This document shows positions 1 to 7,467 of a stretch of DNA of 42,045 bases, one piece after another. The stretch covers positions 1 through 42,045 of the forward strand of contig NZ_PIUM01000044.1 in the NCBI RefSeq assembly GCF_002845745.1, in the 5' to 3' direction. Position numbers and translations under genes: made by a program. This stretch comes from Telmatospirillum siberiense. GTDB taxonomy: Bacteria > Pseudomonadota > Alphaproteobacteria > Rhodospirillales > Magnetospirillaceae. The stretch's first letter is position 1; every line of letters starts with the position of its first letter. The notes under the pieces are model-generated. The model was not told the DNA's origin, did not search any database, and worked only from the letters and a program-made list of their open reading frames with translations.

Positions 1-166
1 GGCGGGGAGGGGAAACCGCTGGCGATGGAGATGTGGGATCCGGGAGAGGGTCTGACGCGTTCTCTGGCGCGTCCTCGCGCGAAATTTTTCGCGTCCCGCG
101 CATGACCTCACGCCACAGCTTGGTTTCTTCACTGGTGACCACCCGCCGGCGCCGATCGTTTCCCAC
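1..166 (-). CDS. Smr-domain protein, N-terminal part (runs off left edge)
   Basis: The gene is read on the minus strand and cut by the window edge, leaving about 55 residues. The translation begins MGNDRRRRVVTSEETKLWRE and continues with REVMRGTRKISRED, the usual N-terminal stretch of proteobacterial Smr (MutS2-type) proteins. A Pro/Ser-rich linker follows. The Smr nuclease domain itself would lie outside the window. The GTG start is one codon after the in-frame TGA of the upstream membrane-protein gene, so the two are probably translationally coupled in an mltA operon. Small MutS-related domains bind or nick DNA or RNA; the role of stand-alone copies is poorly defined. The family call rests only on the N-terminus. 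Confidence 0.65.
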   Translation of the reverse strand, partial: MGNDRRRRVVTSEETKLWREVMRGTRKISREDAPENASDPLPDPTSPSPAVSPPR

Positions 167-169
167 GGA

Positions 170-625
170 TCAGAACTCGGTCGTTTCCGGCACGACGAGG
201 AATTCCCCGCAGAATGCCCGCCAGTCCCCCTTCGGCCCGACGCAAGCCTGTTCCGGCCAATCCTTCAGTGCAAGGGCGATGCCCCCCATGTCCCAAAGAA
301 TTTGCAAATTCTGGGGATTGGCGAGAACGGCGGCGACGGCGCGGCGATGCACCCGCCAATTCACCACGCGCGGCGCTCCGTAGAGCTGATAGAGCACAAC
401 CAGCACCAGGGCGATGAGCCATTCGATGAGACCGAAGGCGAACAGCAGGGTCAGGCTGCTGGCCATCAACACCAGGGGGGGGATGAAGACCTCGAAAGCA
501 TTGTAGAGGGGCGACCCCGGCCGGCCGAGAATCCGCGCGTCGCTATAGATGAGCACCCGCCCGGCGGCATGGGCTTTCCGCAACGCGTCATGGGCCGCAT
601 AGCTGTGGGGAGTGCTTTTGCTCAT
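170..625 (-). CDS. Uncharacterised small membrane protein
   Basis: This 151-residue protein has a polar N-terminus, then a hydrophobic block at about residues 43-85 that can form two closely spaced membrane helices (FIPPLVLMASSLTLLFAF and a second LIALVLVVLYQLYG-type segment). A basic stretch (VNWRVHRRAVA) and a soluble C-terminus follow. I do not recognise a family. The ATG is preceded by an AAGAGG-type ribosome site. It lies 22 nt after mltA and directly before smr, all on the minus strand, so it is probably co-transcribed. Envelope location is inferred from the hydrophobic segments; no function can be assigned. Confidence 0.7.
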   Translation of the reverse strand: MSKSTPHSYAAHDALRKAHAAGRVLIYSDARILGRPGSPLYNAFEVFIPPLVLMASSLTLLFAFGLIEWLIALVLVVLYQLYGAPRVVNWRVHRRAVAAVLANPQNLQILWDMGGIALALKDWPEQACVGPKGDWRAFCGEFLVVPETTEF

Positions 626-647
626 GCCTCTTCAAAATCGCGTTTCG

Positions 648-1820
648 TTACAAAACCGGCTGATCCGGCTCCTTTGCCAGGGCGACGGGCCCGGATCGCT
701 CACGTGGCAGCAAAAGATAATAGCACCCCTGGCTTTTCATGCGACCGGCCTTATCGAACGCGGCCTCGCCGGGCCCCCAATAGACGTCGCCGCGAACCGG
801 TCCCTTGATGGCCGCCCCGCTATCCTGGGCAACCATCAGACGCCGCAGCGGCTGACCGTCCGGCTCGACGCTGTCCAGCCACAGCGGCACCCCGAGCGGC
901 ACGAAATGCGGATCAACCGCCAGGCTGCGACCGGCGGTCAAGGGAACGCCCGCCGCGCCGACCGGCCCATCGGCATCGAGAAAACGGAAGAATACATAAC
1001 GGGGATTTTCCGCCATCAGGGGGCCGGCTTCCTTCGGATGGCTTTTGAGCCAGGCCCTGACCGTCTGCATGGTGGTGTCGCCGGGAAAGATCTTGCCGTG
1101 ATCCAGCAGGATCCGGCCTAATCCAAGGAATTTTCGACCGTTGCTGCCGTTATAGCCGACCTGAACGATGCTGCCGTCATCCAGAATGACGCGTCCCGAT
1201 CCCTGGATATGCAGGATATGGGCATCGACCGGATCGTCCACCCACAACAGTTCCCTGACCTTGCCTCGCAAGGCTCCGCCCTCGATCTCGGCACGGCTGA
1301 AATAGCTTTGGGCGGAATCGGTCGGCAGGTCGGCGGGGCGGGCATAAAGCGGGGTTTGATAGCGCCCGCCGCGATGGCGCGAACCCCGCAGTTCCGCCTC
1401 GAAATATCCGGTGAACAAGCCGCTGGACCGTTGGCCGTTGGCGGCGAGAAACGGCTGGAACCACGTCTCGAAGTAATCGCGCACCGCCGTGGGATCGTTC
1501 GGGTTGACGGAGCGCAAGGCGCCGCAGGGCCCCAGCCAATCGCCGGCCAGTCCGCCCTGTCCCCCGGCCCCGACCGATTGGCCGGCCGGCATTTGCGTGA
1601 TGCGATCGCAGCTTCGTTTGAACGCCGGCAGCGCCTGGGCCTGGATATCGTTTCGCCAGCCCGGAAGCTGTCCGAAATCGACGGCGGTCAGCACCAGCCG
1701 ATCCGGCCCCGCCGACGTCTCCGGCGGTGCCTTGACGGAGGTGGTCGAACAGGCCGCCAGCAGAAACACCGCGGCGAGGCTGATCAGCCGGCCCGAGGCA
1801 GGCAGGCCGGCAATCTTCAT
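648..1820 (-). CDS. mltA: Membrane-bound lytic murein transglycosylase A
   Basis: The 390-residue protein starts MKIAGLPASGRLISLAAVFL and has a lipobox LAAC with Cys24, so it is a lipoprotein expected at the outer membrane. The body matches the MltA family followed by a 3D domain: GLFTGYFEAELRGS near the front, YNGSNGRKFLGLGR in the middle, and the catalytic-Asp segment MVAQDSGAAIKGPVRGD near the end. The enzyme cleaves the MurNAc-GlcNAc bond of peptidoglycan to give 1,6-anhydro ends. An upstream in-frame start exists, but this ATG fits the signal peptide and overlaps the stop of the Tim44-like gene by four bases (ATGA). That pairing of mltA with a Tim44-like gene is, to my knowledge, common in alphaproteobacteria. 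Confidence 0.93.
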   Translation of the reverse strand: MKIAGLPASGRLISLAAVFLLAACSTTSVKAPPETSAGPDRLVLTAVDFGQLPGWRNDIQAQALPAFKRSCDRITQMPAGQSVGAGGQGGLAGDWLGPCGALRSVNPNDPTAVRDYFETWFQPFLAANGQRSSGLFTGYFEAELRGSRHRGGRYQTPLYARPADLPTDSAQSYFSRAEIEGGALRGKVRELLWVDDPVDAHILHIQGSGRVILDDGSIVQVGYNGSNGRKFLGLGRILLDHGKIFPGDTTMQTVRAWLKSHPKEAGPLMAENPRYVFFRFLDADGPVGAAGVPLTAGRSLAVDPHFVPLGVPLWLDSVEPDGQPLRRLMVAQDSGAAIKGPVRGDVYWGPGEAAFDKAGRMKSQGCYYLLLPRERSGPVALAKEPDQPVL

Positions 1821-2488
1821 TCTTCCAGGCTGCGCGTCGCCACCAACAACCAATTGGGATTGGCGGCCCGCGTATCACGCTGGAAGCTCCACAGATCGAT
1901 GATCTTCACCGACCGCGAAGGGTCGCCTTCGACAACCTTGCCCTCGGGATCCTTGACGACGATGATCTGCTGGCTGACGAAGCGGACCGAAAGAGTGGCC
2001 TTCTGATCCTCGAGACGACTGTCCTCGATATCCGCCGAGGTGATGCTCAGCAATTCCGACTGGCAGGTTTCGCCGGCCTGGGTCCTGGCGTCGATGGCCC
2101 GTCGGAAGTTTTCGAAGACCTCGTCGGAAAGCAGGGGACGCAAGCCCTCCTTGTCGCCACGGGCGAAAGCCGAGACGATCATTTCGAAGGCCGCCCGGGC
2201 GCCTTGAAGAAAGCCCTCGGGCGTAAAGTTGCGATCGGCCTGATGAATCTGCAACAGCGCTCCGGTGAGCGGCACCGCGCCGTCATCGATCGGCGCGGCG
2301 TCGGGCCGCCGCCGCTGAGCGATGTCGACGACGTTGTTATCCGGTCCCGGCCGGGCGGCAAGGCCGATTTCAGCCGGTGGTTTCTCGGTTCCCGTACGGC
2401 GTCCAAGGACGCTGCGCAAACGTAGGCCGAGAAACAACGCGACCATGGCGAAAAGAATGATATCGATGAACTGTGAGCCGTCTGTCAT
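1817..2488 (-). CDS. Tim44/TimA-like inner-membrane protein
   Basis: The 223-residue protein starts MTDGSQFIDIILFAMVALFL, giving one N-terminal membrane helix (about residues 8-26) followed by a basic stretch, a linker, and a C-terminal Tim44-like domain (about 95-223; FMPEGFLQGARAAFEMIV-like start, ending LWSFQRDTRAANPNWLLVAT). Bacterial Tim44-domain proteins resemble the matrix side of the mitochondrial import motor, and the alphaproteobacterial member is usually called TimA or Tim44 family. Its bacterial role is unclear. I chose the ATG at 2488 because it has a GGAA ribosome site and begins just before the helix. The gene is divergent from fxsA and overlaps mltA. secB, encoding an export chaperone, lies nearby on the other strand. 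Confidence 0.88.
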   Translation of the reverse strand: MTDGSQFIDIILFAMVALFLGLRLRSVLGRRTGTEKPPAEIGLAARPGPDNNVVDIAQRRRPDAAPIDDGAVPLTGALLQIHQADRNFTPEGFLQGARAAFEMIVSAFARGDKEGLRPLLSDEVFENFRRAIDARTQAGETCQSELLSITSADIEDSRLEDQKATLSVRFVSQQIIVVKDPEGKVVEGDPSRSVKIIDLWSFQRDTRAANPNWLLVATRSLEE

Positions 2489-2586
2489 GGTTCCATTTCC
2501 GGAGGCCCTACCGAGAGCCGGGCGCGACGGTGCTTCATGAAGAAGCATTGGTTTTTACATAAGCGGTTGCAGGATAAAGAGCAAGC

Positions 2587-3057
2587 ATGGCCTGGGTATT
2601 CCCTTTTCTCTTCCTGGCTTGGCCGGTGGTGGAAATCGCCGTCCTGATCGAGGTCGCGCAATGGTTGGGCTGGCCGGGAGCCATCGCCGGCATCATTCTG
2701 TCGGGCTTGGCCGGCCTCGCGGTCCTGAGGACTCAAAGCCTGGCCACGGCCCGCCTGGCCCAGGCGCAGATGAACCGGGGAGAAATGCCGGTGGCCGCGC
2801 TGTTCGACGGCGCCTGTCTGGCGGTGGCCGGCGGTCTTCTGATGCTTCCCGGTTTCGTCACCGACCTCATCGCCCTGCCGCTTCTGCTGGCGCCGGTGCG
2901 GCAATTGCTGCGCCGGGCGTTGGGATCCCGGCTGGGCGGCAGCGGACCGGCGGGAAGCGGCGGCGGGACCACCACGGTCATCGAAGGCGATTGGACGGTG
3001 GTCGAGGAAAATGATGGAGCGCGGAGGCCGGTGCCGAAGAAGCTTCCCAAGGAATAA
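2587..3057 (+). CDS. fxsA: FxsA family membrane protein
   Basis: The 156-residue protein starts MAWVFPFLFLAWPVVEIAVL. It has the FxsA layout: two to three short hydrophobic helices near the N-terminus, the WLGWPGAIAGIILSGLAGLAVLR segment, and a second pair around residues 75-100 (GGLLMLPGFVTDLIALPLLL). The cytosolic tail is Gly-rich and then acidic. FxsA in E. coli is an inner-membrane protein linked to phage-exclusion escape; its general function is not known. The gene is divergent from the Tim44-like gene and upstream of secB, separated from it by a repeat-rich intergenic stretch. Confidence 0.9.
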   Translation: MAWVFPFLFLAWPVVEIAVLIEVAQWLGWPGAIAGIILSGLAGLAVLRTQSLATARLAQAQMNRGEMPVAALFDGACLAVAGGLLMLPGFVTDLIALPLLLAPVRQLLRRALGSRLGGSGPAGSGGGTTTVIEGDWTVVEENDGARRPVPKKLPKE

Positions 3058-3066
3058 CGGTCCGCA

Positions 3067-3240
3067 AGGCAATCGGGTGAACGCGCGCAAGTTGTTCTTC
3101 CAAAAGTGATTTTCGCCGCGATGGCGCGCTGCGCGCCCCCGAAGCTTAAGCGGAGGAAGCCTAGACGGACGGATGTCCGCCGCCCGGCGCGTGAGGGACA
3201 AAAATTTAAAGCAGGGCAATCGGGTGAACCCGATTGCCCT
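3067..3240 (+). repeat. Palindromic repeat cluster between fxsA and secB (contains repeat copy A)
   Basis: The intergenic stretch is made of repeats. From 3157 to 3210 lies copy A of the variable-hairpin repeat also found at 41582-41905: an AAGCCTAG-like start, a hairpin with arms 3166-3170 and 3175-3179 around a GGAT loop, then CGCCCGGCGCGTGAGGG and an A/T tail. Next comes a perfect 13-bp stem (arms 3213-3225 and 3228-3240, two-base loop). GGCAATCGGGTGAAC occurs at 3069 and again at 3215. The stem may terminate fxsA transcription, but no clean T run follows it. Confidence 0.75.
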
Positions 3241-3347
3241 GTAACGGTCCGGGACTCGGGTTGTGTCCGCCGGTGTTCCATGTTAGTGGTCCGACCACGA
3301 TTTCATGGCCGGTCCAGACGACCAAACGCGATACGCAGGAGTGCAAG

Positions 3348-3815
3348 ATGACCGACGCTGCCGACCAACAAACGCTGCCGCAGCTGCAGGTGAATGCTCA
3401 ATATATCAAGGATCTGTCGTTCGAGGTGCCTGGCGCCCCGTCCATCTATGGTGAGTTGGCCTCAGGTTCGCCGGAAATTTCCGTCCGCGTCGATCTGGCG
3501 GCGGAACCCTTGCAGCAGAATGTCTTCGAAGTGGTTCTGCAACTGGCCATCGAGGCGAAGATCAAGGACCGCACGGCGTTCATCGTCGAATTGTCCTACG
3601 GCGGCGTTTTCAGCGTCAATGTGCCGGACGAGCATGTGCAGCCGATTCTGTTGATCGAATGTCCCCGGCTCCTGTTCCCCTTCGCCCGCAACATCGTCGC
3701 GGAAATCACCCGTGACGGCGGTTTCCCGCCGATGATGCTGCAACCGATCGATTTCGTTACTCTTTATCGCAGCCGTCTTGAACAGATGGCGCAGGAACAG
3801 CACGGAACCGCCTGA
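3348..3815 (+). CDS. secB: Protein-export chaperone SecB
   Basis: The 155-residue protein matches SecB along its whole length: QLQVNAQYIKDLSFEVPGAP at the front, the YGGVFSVNVPDEHVQPILLIECPRLLFPFARNI core, and VAEITRDGGFPPMMLQPIDF near the end. SecB is a cytosolic homotetramer that keeps preproteins unfolded and hands them to SecA. The ATG at 3348 has an AGGAG ribosome site about 8 bases upstream and gives the family-typical N-terminus; longer in-frame extensions are unlikely. The gene is convergent with dnaQ, with a long hairpin between them. Confidence 0.97.
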   Translation: MTDAADQQTLPQLQVNAQYIKDLSFEVPGAPSIYGELASGSPEISVRVDLAAEPLQQNVFEVVLQLAIEAKIKDRTAFIVELSYGGVFSVNVPDEHVQPILLIECPRLLFPFARNIVAEITRDGGFPPMMLQPIDFVTLYRSRLEQMAQEQHGTA

Positions 3816-3841
3816 TATTAAGCGTCATTGCGAGCCTTCAG

Positions 3842-3882
3842 GCGAAGCAATCCAGCCCTTCCGGCAGGCTGGATTGCTTCGC
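3842..3882. terminator. Long hairpin between convergent secB and dnaQ
   Basis: The arms 3842-3857 and 3867-3882 pair perfectly over 16 bp around a 9-base loop. Together with GTCATTGCGAG just upstream (3827-3837), it resembles the GCGAAGCAATCCAG-type dispersed palindrome common in alphaproteobacteria. Sitting between two convergent genes, it can act as a bidirectional terminator, although neither side has a long T run. Repeat identity is from memory of the class. Confidence 0.6.
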
Positions 3883-3888
3883 TAAAGC

Positions 3889-4569
3889 TTATTCTATCTG
3901 CCAAAGCGGATTTTTAAGCTGCGCGATGAATTCCGCGTGGGCGGCTAATTCCTCCTCGCTGGGCGCATGCGGCCGCGGAGCGCGGACCACCCGTTCCCGA
4001 GGAGCCGCCTGGACGGTTTCGTCCTTTTTGGCGGCGGCGCCAAGCGCCAGACCGGGCTCGCGACCGCCGATCAGTTCAAGATAAACTTCCGCCAGCAGTT
4101 CGGCGTCGAGAAGAGCCCCATGCTTGGTGCGCGCCGTGTTGTCGATGCCGAAACGACGGCAAAGAGCGTCAAGGTTGGCGGGCGATCCGGGAAAGCGCCG
4201 CCGGGCCATGACCACGGTATCGATCGCCCGGTCCCGCGGGATCACCGGATGGCCGAGCGCTTTCAGTTCCCAGTTGAGGAACTTCATATCGAATTCGGCA
4301 TTGTGGATGACCAGCGGCGAGTCCTGAATGAACTCCAGGAAATCGGCGGCCACAAGGTTGAATAAGGGCTGGTCGCGCAGGAATTCCTCGGAAAGGCCGT
4401 GGACCTTGAAGGCCTCCTCGGGCATATCGCGCTCGGGATTGATATAGACGTGGTAGGCCTGCCCGGTGGCCAGGTGGTTGACCAGTTCGACACAGCCGAT
4501 TTCGACGAGCCGATGGCCGGCGGCGGGATCAAGACCCGTGGTTTCGGTATCGAGAACGATTTCGCGCAT
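3889..4569 (-). CDS. dnaQ: DNA polymerase III epsilon subunit (proofreading exonuclease)
   Basis: The 226-residue protein carries the DnaQ exonuclease motifs in order: Exo I DTETTG (Asp7, Glu9), Exo II with HNAEFDMKFLNWEL near residue 90, and Exo III with KHGALLDAELLAEVYLEL near 150. It is the 3'-5' proofreading subunit of the replicative polymerase core. The C-terminal tail after about residue 175 is variable and would contact the alpha subunit. The gene is last in the minus-strand run ppsR-maf-aroE-coaE-dnaQ, starting 9 nt after coaE. holA, for another polymerase III subunit, lies about 18 kb away on the other side of oriC. Confidence 0.97.
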   Translation of the reverse strand: MREIVLDTETTGLDPAAGHRLVEIGCVELVNHLATGQAYHVYINPERDMPEEAFKVHGLSEEFLRDQPLFNLVAADFLEFIQDSPLVIHNAEFDMKFLNWELKALGHPVIPRDRAIDTVVMARRRFPGSPANLDALCRRFGIDNTARTKHGALLDAELLAEVYLELIGGREPGLALGAAAKKDETVQAAPRERVVRAPRPHAPSEEELAAHAEFIAQLKNPLWQIE

Positions 4570-4578
4570 TTCAAATCT

Positions 4579-5205
4579 TCACTTATCGATAGGTCGACGG
4601 CGGCGGGGCGCCGATTTTTTTTCCAACAGCACCCTGACGGCGATATGCAATTTCCGCAAGGCCAGACGCCGGCCGGCGCCGGTGGGAATGACGACGTCCG
4701 CCAGACGACGCTTCCGCGAATCGGGTATCTGCCGTTGGCGGATGGCGGCCAGTTTTTCAACCGTCATGCCGGGACGGGCCAATACCCGTTGCTCCTGCAG
4801 GAAGGCCGGACATGACACCACAAGGACGGCGTCGACCCGGCGCCATGCGCCCGTCTCGAACAATAGGGGCACGTCGAGGACGACGAGACGTTCCCGGCGG
4901 CGGCGCGAGCGCTCGATGAACAATCGTTCCTGCCGGCGGACCAGGGGATGGATGATCGCCTCCAGTCGCGACAGGGCGATATCATCACCGAAAACCCTGG
5001 CGCCGAGCCGTTGGCGATCAATCGATCGGTCGACGAGCGCTTCCGGAAATGCCCGTCCGATGGGGGCCACGGCGGCACCGCCTTTCGCCAACAGACGGTG
5101 TACGACCGCGTCGGCGTCGTGGACCGGAATGCCGAGGCAAGCCAATTGCCGCGCCGCCGTGGTTTTTCCCATGCCGATCGATCCGGTCAGACCGAGGACG
5201 ATCAT
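4579..5205 (-). CDS. coaE: Dephospho-CoA kinase
   Basis: The 208-residue protein begins MIVLGLTGSIGMGKTTAARQ, with a P-loop at residues 8-16, followed by VHDADAVVHRLL, a family hallmark, and VLDVPLLFETGAWRRVD in the middle. It phosphorylates the 3'-hydroxyl of dephospho-CoA, the last step of coenzyme A synthesis. Length is normal for the family; the Arg/Lys-rich last 15 residues are not conserved. Its ATG overlaps the TGA of aroE by one base (TGATG), so it is translationally coupled. Confidence 0.96.
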   Translation of the reverse strand: MIVLGLTGSIGMGKTTAARQLACLGIPVHDADAVVHRLLAKGGAAVAPIGRAFPEALVDRSIDRQRLGARVFGDDIALSRLEAIIHPLVRRQERLFIERSRRRRERLVVLDVPLLFETGAWRRVDAVLVVSCPAFLQEQRVLARPGMTVEKLAAIRQRQIPDSRKRRLADVVIPTGAGRRLALRKLHIAVRVLLEKKSAPRRRRPIDK

Positions 5206-6041
5206 CAGCTTTCCACGAACCGCCTGAGTTCGTCGGTGACCGCCGGCATCACGCCGAACCAGGCAAGAAATCCCGGGCGGGCCTGGTGCAACAACATGCC
5301 CAAACCGTCGACCGTCCGATGTCCGCGCAACCGGGCCTGCAAAAGCAGCGGTGTTTCCAGGGGCACATAGACGATATCGGTGACCAGGGCGTCGCGCGGC
5401 AAAGCGTCGAGAGCCAAATCCAGCGGCGGCTGGCCGGTCATGCCGAGGCTCGTCGTATTGACCAGAAGATTGGATCCGGCCAGGGCTTCGGCACGGTCTT
5501 CCCAGTCGACGACCTCGATCGGGCCGCCCAGGGCCTCGGCCACTTCGACCGCCCGCGACCGCGTCCGGTTGATCAGACGGACCCGCGGCGCCCCGTCGTC
5601 GAGCAGAGCCGCCGCCACGGCGCGAGCCGCGCCGCCGGCGCCGATCACAACCGACACCCCCGTGGCCGCGCTGAAATCGGGAACGGCATGCCGCAAATTT
5701 TCAAGAAAACCGAAAGCATCGGTATTGCGCCCCTCGATACTGCCGTCCTCACGAACGACCAGCGTATTGACGGCACCGATGCGACGGGCCAGGGGTTCGA
5801 CATGATCGGCCAGGGCAAGCGCCGTCTGCTTATGGGGAATCGTCACATTCGCCCCGGCAAAACCCATGCGCGGCAAGGCGCGCAAGGCATAGGCGAAGTC
5901 CTCGGGCCTTACCGACAAGGGCACATAGGCCCCGTCGATGCGATGCTGCTCGATCCAAAAACCATGCAATTTCGGTGACCGGGAGTGACCGACGGGCCAA
6001 CCGAAAACACCGGCCAATTTGGCTTTGCCGGATAAAATCAT
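5205..6041 (-). CDS. aroE: Shikimate dehydrogenase
   Basis: The 278-residue protein contains the shikimate-binding motifs VFGWPVGHSRSPKLH and NVTIPHKQTAL (catalytic Lys), the NTDAFGF segment, and a nucleotide-binding Gly-rich loop VVIGAGGAARAV followed by INRTRSRA, which suits NADP. It reduces 3-dehydroshikimate to shikimate in aromatic amino acid synthesis. Starts and stops overlap maf (4 bases, ATGA) and coaE (1 base). The order maf-aroE-coaE-dnaQ next to the origin is widely conserved in alphaproteobacteria. Confidence 0.97.
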   Translation of the reverse strand: MILSGKAKLAGVFGWPVGHSRSPKLHGFWIEQHRIDGAYVPLSVRPEDFAYALRALPRMGFAGANVTIPHKQTALALADHVEPLARRIGAVNTLVVREDGSIEGRNTDAFGFLENLRHAVPDFSAATGVSVVIGAGGAARAVAAALLDDGAPRVRLINRTRSRAVEVAEALGGPIEVVDWEDRAEALAGSNLLVNTTSLGMTGQPPLDLALDALPRDALVTDIVYVPLETPLLLQARLRGHRTVDGLGMLLHQARPGFLAWFGVMPAVTDELRRFVES

Positions 6042-6646
6042 GTCTTCAATACCCCTGCGCTCCGCAGAAAATCGAGCAGGGCGATCAAAGGCAGACCGAG
6101 AATGGTGAAATGGTCTCCTTCGATCCGCTCGAACAACTGCGCGCCAAGGCCCTCCAATTGATAGGCGCCGACCGACGATAAGATCGCCGGGCCGGCATCC
6201 TGAAGATAATCATCGAGAAAGTCTTGACCAAAAGAACGCATGGTCAAGGTGGCTTCGGACAAATGCTGCCAGAGGACGGTCTCTCCCCGCACCACCGTCG
6301 CCGCGCTCAGAAGCCGATGGGTCTTGCCGCGTAGCGAGCGCAACTGCCGCCGGGCCGCTCCCACGTCGCCCGGTTTGTCGTACCAGTTCTCTCCGCAGAT
6401 GAGCATCTGGTCGGCACCGATGACGAGGGCATCGGGCCAGGCTTTCGCCACCGCCACCGCCTTGGCTTGCGCCAGGGCCCGCGCGACGCTTCCAACCTCG
6501 GCTCCGGCCGCCCGCAACCGCATCTTGATGGCGTCCTCCTCGACATCCGCCGGAATGGCCTTCACGGCGACGCCGGCGGCGGTCAGAAGGGCCAGACGGG
6601 TCGGACTGGCCGACGCGAGAAGCAGAGCGGGCATTGCGGCAGTCAT
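6038..6646 (-). CDS. maf: Maf-like nucleotide pyrophosphatase
   Basis: The 202-residue protein starts MTAAMPALLLASASPTRLAL, the Maf N-terminal nucleotide-binding segment, and has VIGADQMLICGENWYDKPGD and the GKTHRLLSA loop with VGAYQLEGLGAQLFERIEGDHFTILGLPL near the end. Maf proteins hydrolyse non-canonical or selected nucleoside triphosphates to monophosphates. The first motif reads SASPTR where many members have SPRR, as in a subgroup of alphaproteobacterial Maf proteins, so the substrate is not assigned. The chosen ATG overlaps the ppsR stop by four bases. Confidence 0.92.
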   Translation of the reverse strand: MTAAMPALLLASASPTRLALLTAAGVAVKAIPADVEEDAIKMRLRAAGAEVGSVARALAQAKAVAVAKAWPDALVIGADQMLICGENWYDKPGDVGAARRQLRSLRGKTHRLLSAATVVRGETVLWQHLSEATLTMRSFGQDFLDDYLQDAGPAILSSVGAYQLEGLGAQLFERIEGDHFTILGLPLIALLDFLRSAGVLKT

Positions 6647-7467
6647 GTCGGTGCTCCCTTGCGGCGGATATAAAGCTGGAGAATCGTCGCCGAGGCCTCT
6701 TCGATGGAGCGACGGGAAACATCGATCACCGGCCACCCCTGCTGGGTGAACAGCTTGCGCGCCATGCCCACCTCCTCGCGTACGCGGTCGGGGTCGGCAT
6801 AATCGCTTTCCTCGGCCTGGCTCAGAAAACGCAGGCGCGAGCGGCGGATATCCGTCAGGCTTTTCGGTTCCTTGGTCAAACCGACAATAAGCGGCCGCTT
6901 GGTCGCGAAAAGTTCCGGCGGCGGCGGCATGCCGGGGATCAGGGGGATGTTGGCAGCCTTGAGACCCCGGTTGGCGAGATACATGCAGGTCGGCGTCTTC
7001 GATGTCCGGGATACGCCGACCAGTATGACGTCGGCCGCGTCGAGATCGTGCAGCATCTGTCCGTCGTCATGCGACAAGGTGAAATGCATGGCGTCGATTC
7101 GCTGGAAATAGGCCGCATCGAGGGCGTGCTGACGACCGGGCTGTGTCCCGAAGTCGGCGTCCAGATAGCCGGCCAGGGACGCCATGACCGGATCGAGAAC
7201 CGGAATATAGGGAACGCTCAACCGGCGACAGGCTTCCTCCAGCAGACCGCGAACCGCGCCATCCATCAAAGTGACGAGGACGACGCCGGGACTAGCCTCG
7301 ATGCCCTCGACCACCCGTTCCACCTGGCCCTGGGTCCGCACCAGCCACCACAAATGAGGTATCGCCTCGATGCCTTCGAATTGCACCAGGCATGCCCGGG
7401 CAACCGAGGAGACCGTCTCGCCGCTGGCGTCGGAAACGAGGTGCAAATGAAACTGTTTGATCGACAA
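6643..7467 (-). CDS. ppsR: PEP synthase / pyruvate phosphate dikinase regulatory protein
   Basis: The 274-residue protein belongs to the former DUF299 family. It begins FHLHLVSDASGETVSSVARA and has the P-loop GVSRTSKTPTCMYLANRG at residues 151-168. These are bifunctional ADP-dependent kinases and Pi-dependent pyrophosphorylases that switch PEP synthase or pyruvate phosphate dikinase off and on at an active-site Thr. Which of the two targets applies cannot be read here. It is the Rickettsia RP001 homologue, the gene that borders oriC opposite hemE in Caulobacter. Here it is the first gene of the minus-strand operon leaving the origin. Confidence 0.94.
   Translation of the reverse strand: MSIKQFHLHLVSDASGETVSSVARACLVQFEGIEAIPHLWWLVRTQGQVERVVEGIEASPGVVLVTLMDGAVRGLLEEACRRLSVPYIPVLDPVMASLAGYLDADFGTQPGRQHALDAAYFQRIDAMHFTLSHDDGQMLHDLDAADVILVGVSRTSKTPTCMYLANRGLKAANIPLIPGMPPPPELFATKRPLIVGLTKEPKSLTDIRRSRLRFLSQAEESDYADPDRVREEVGMARKLFTQQGWPVIDVSRRSIEEASATILQLYIRRKGAPT

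Noticed and set aside
1209-2006. A 265-codon plus-strand frame opposite mltA and the Tim44-like gene
   Set aside because: Antisense shadow; both minus-strand genes are well supported by signal peptide, motifs and overlapping start/stop.
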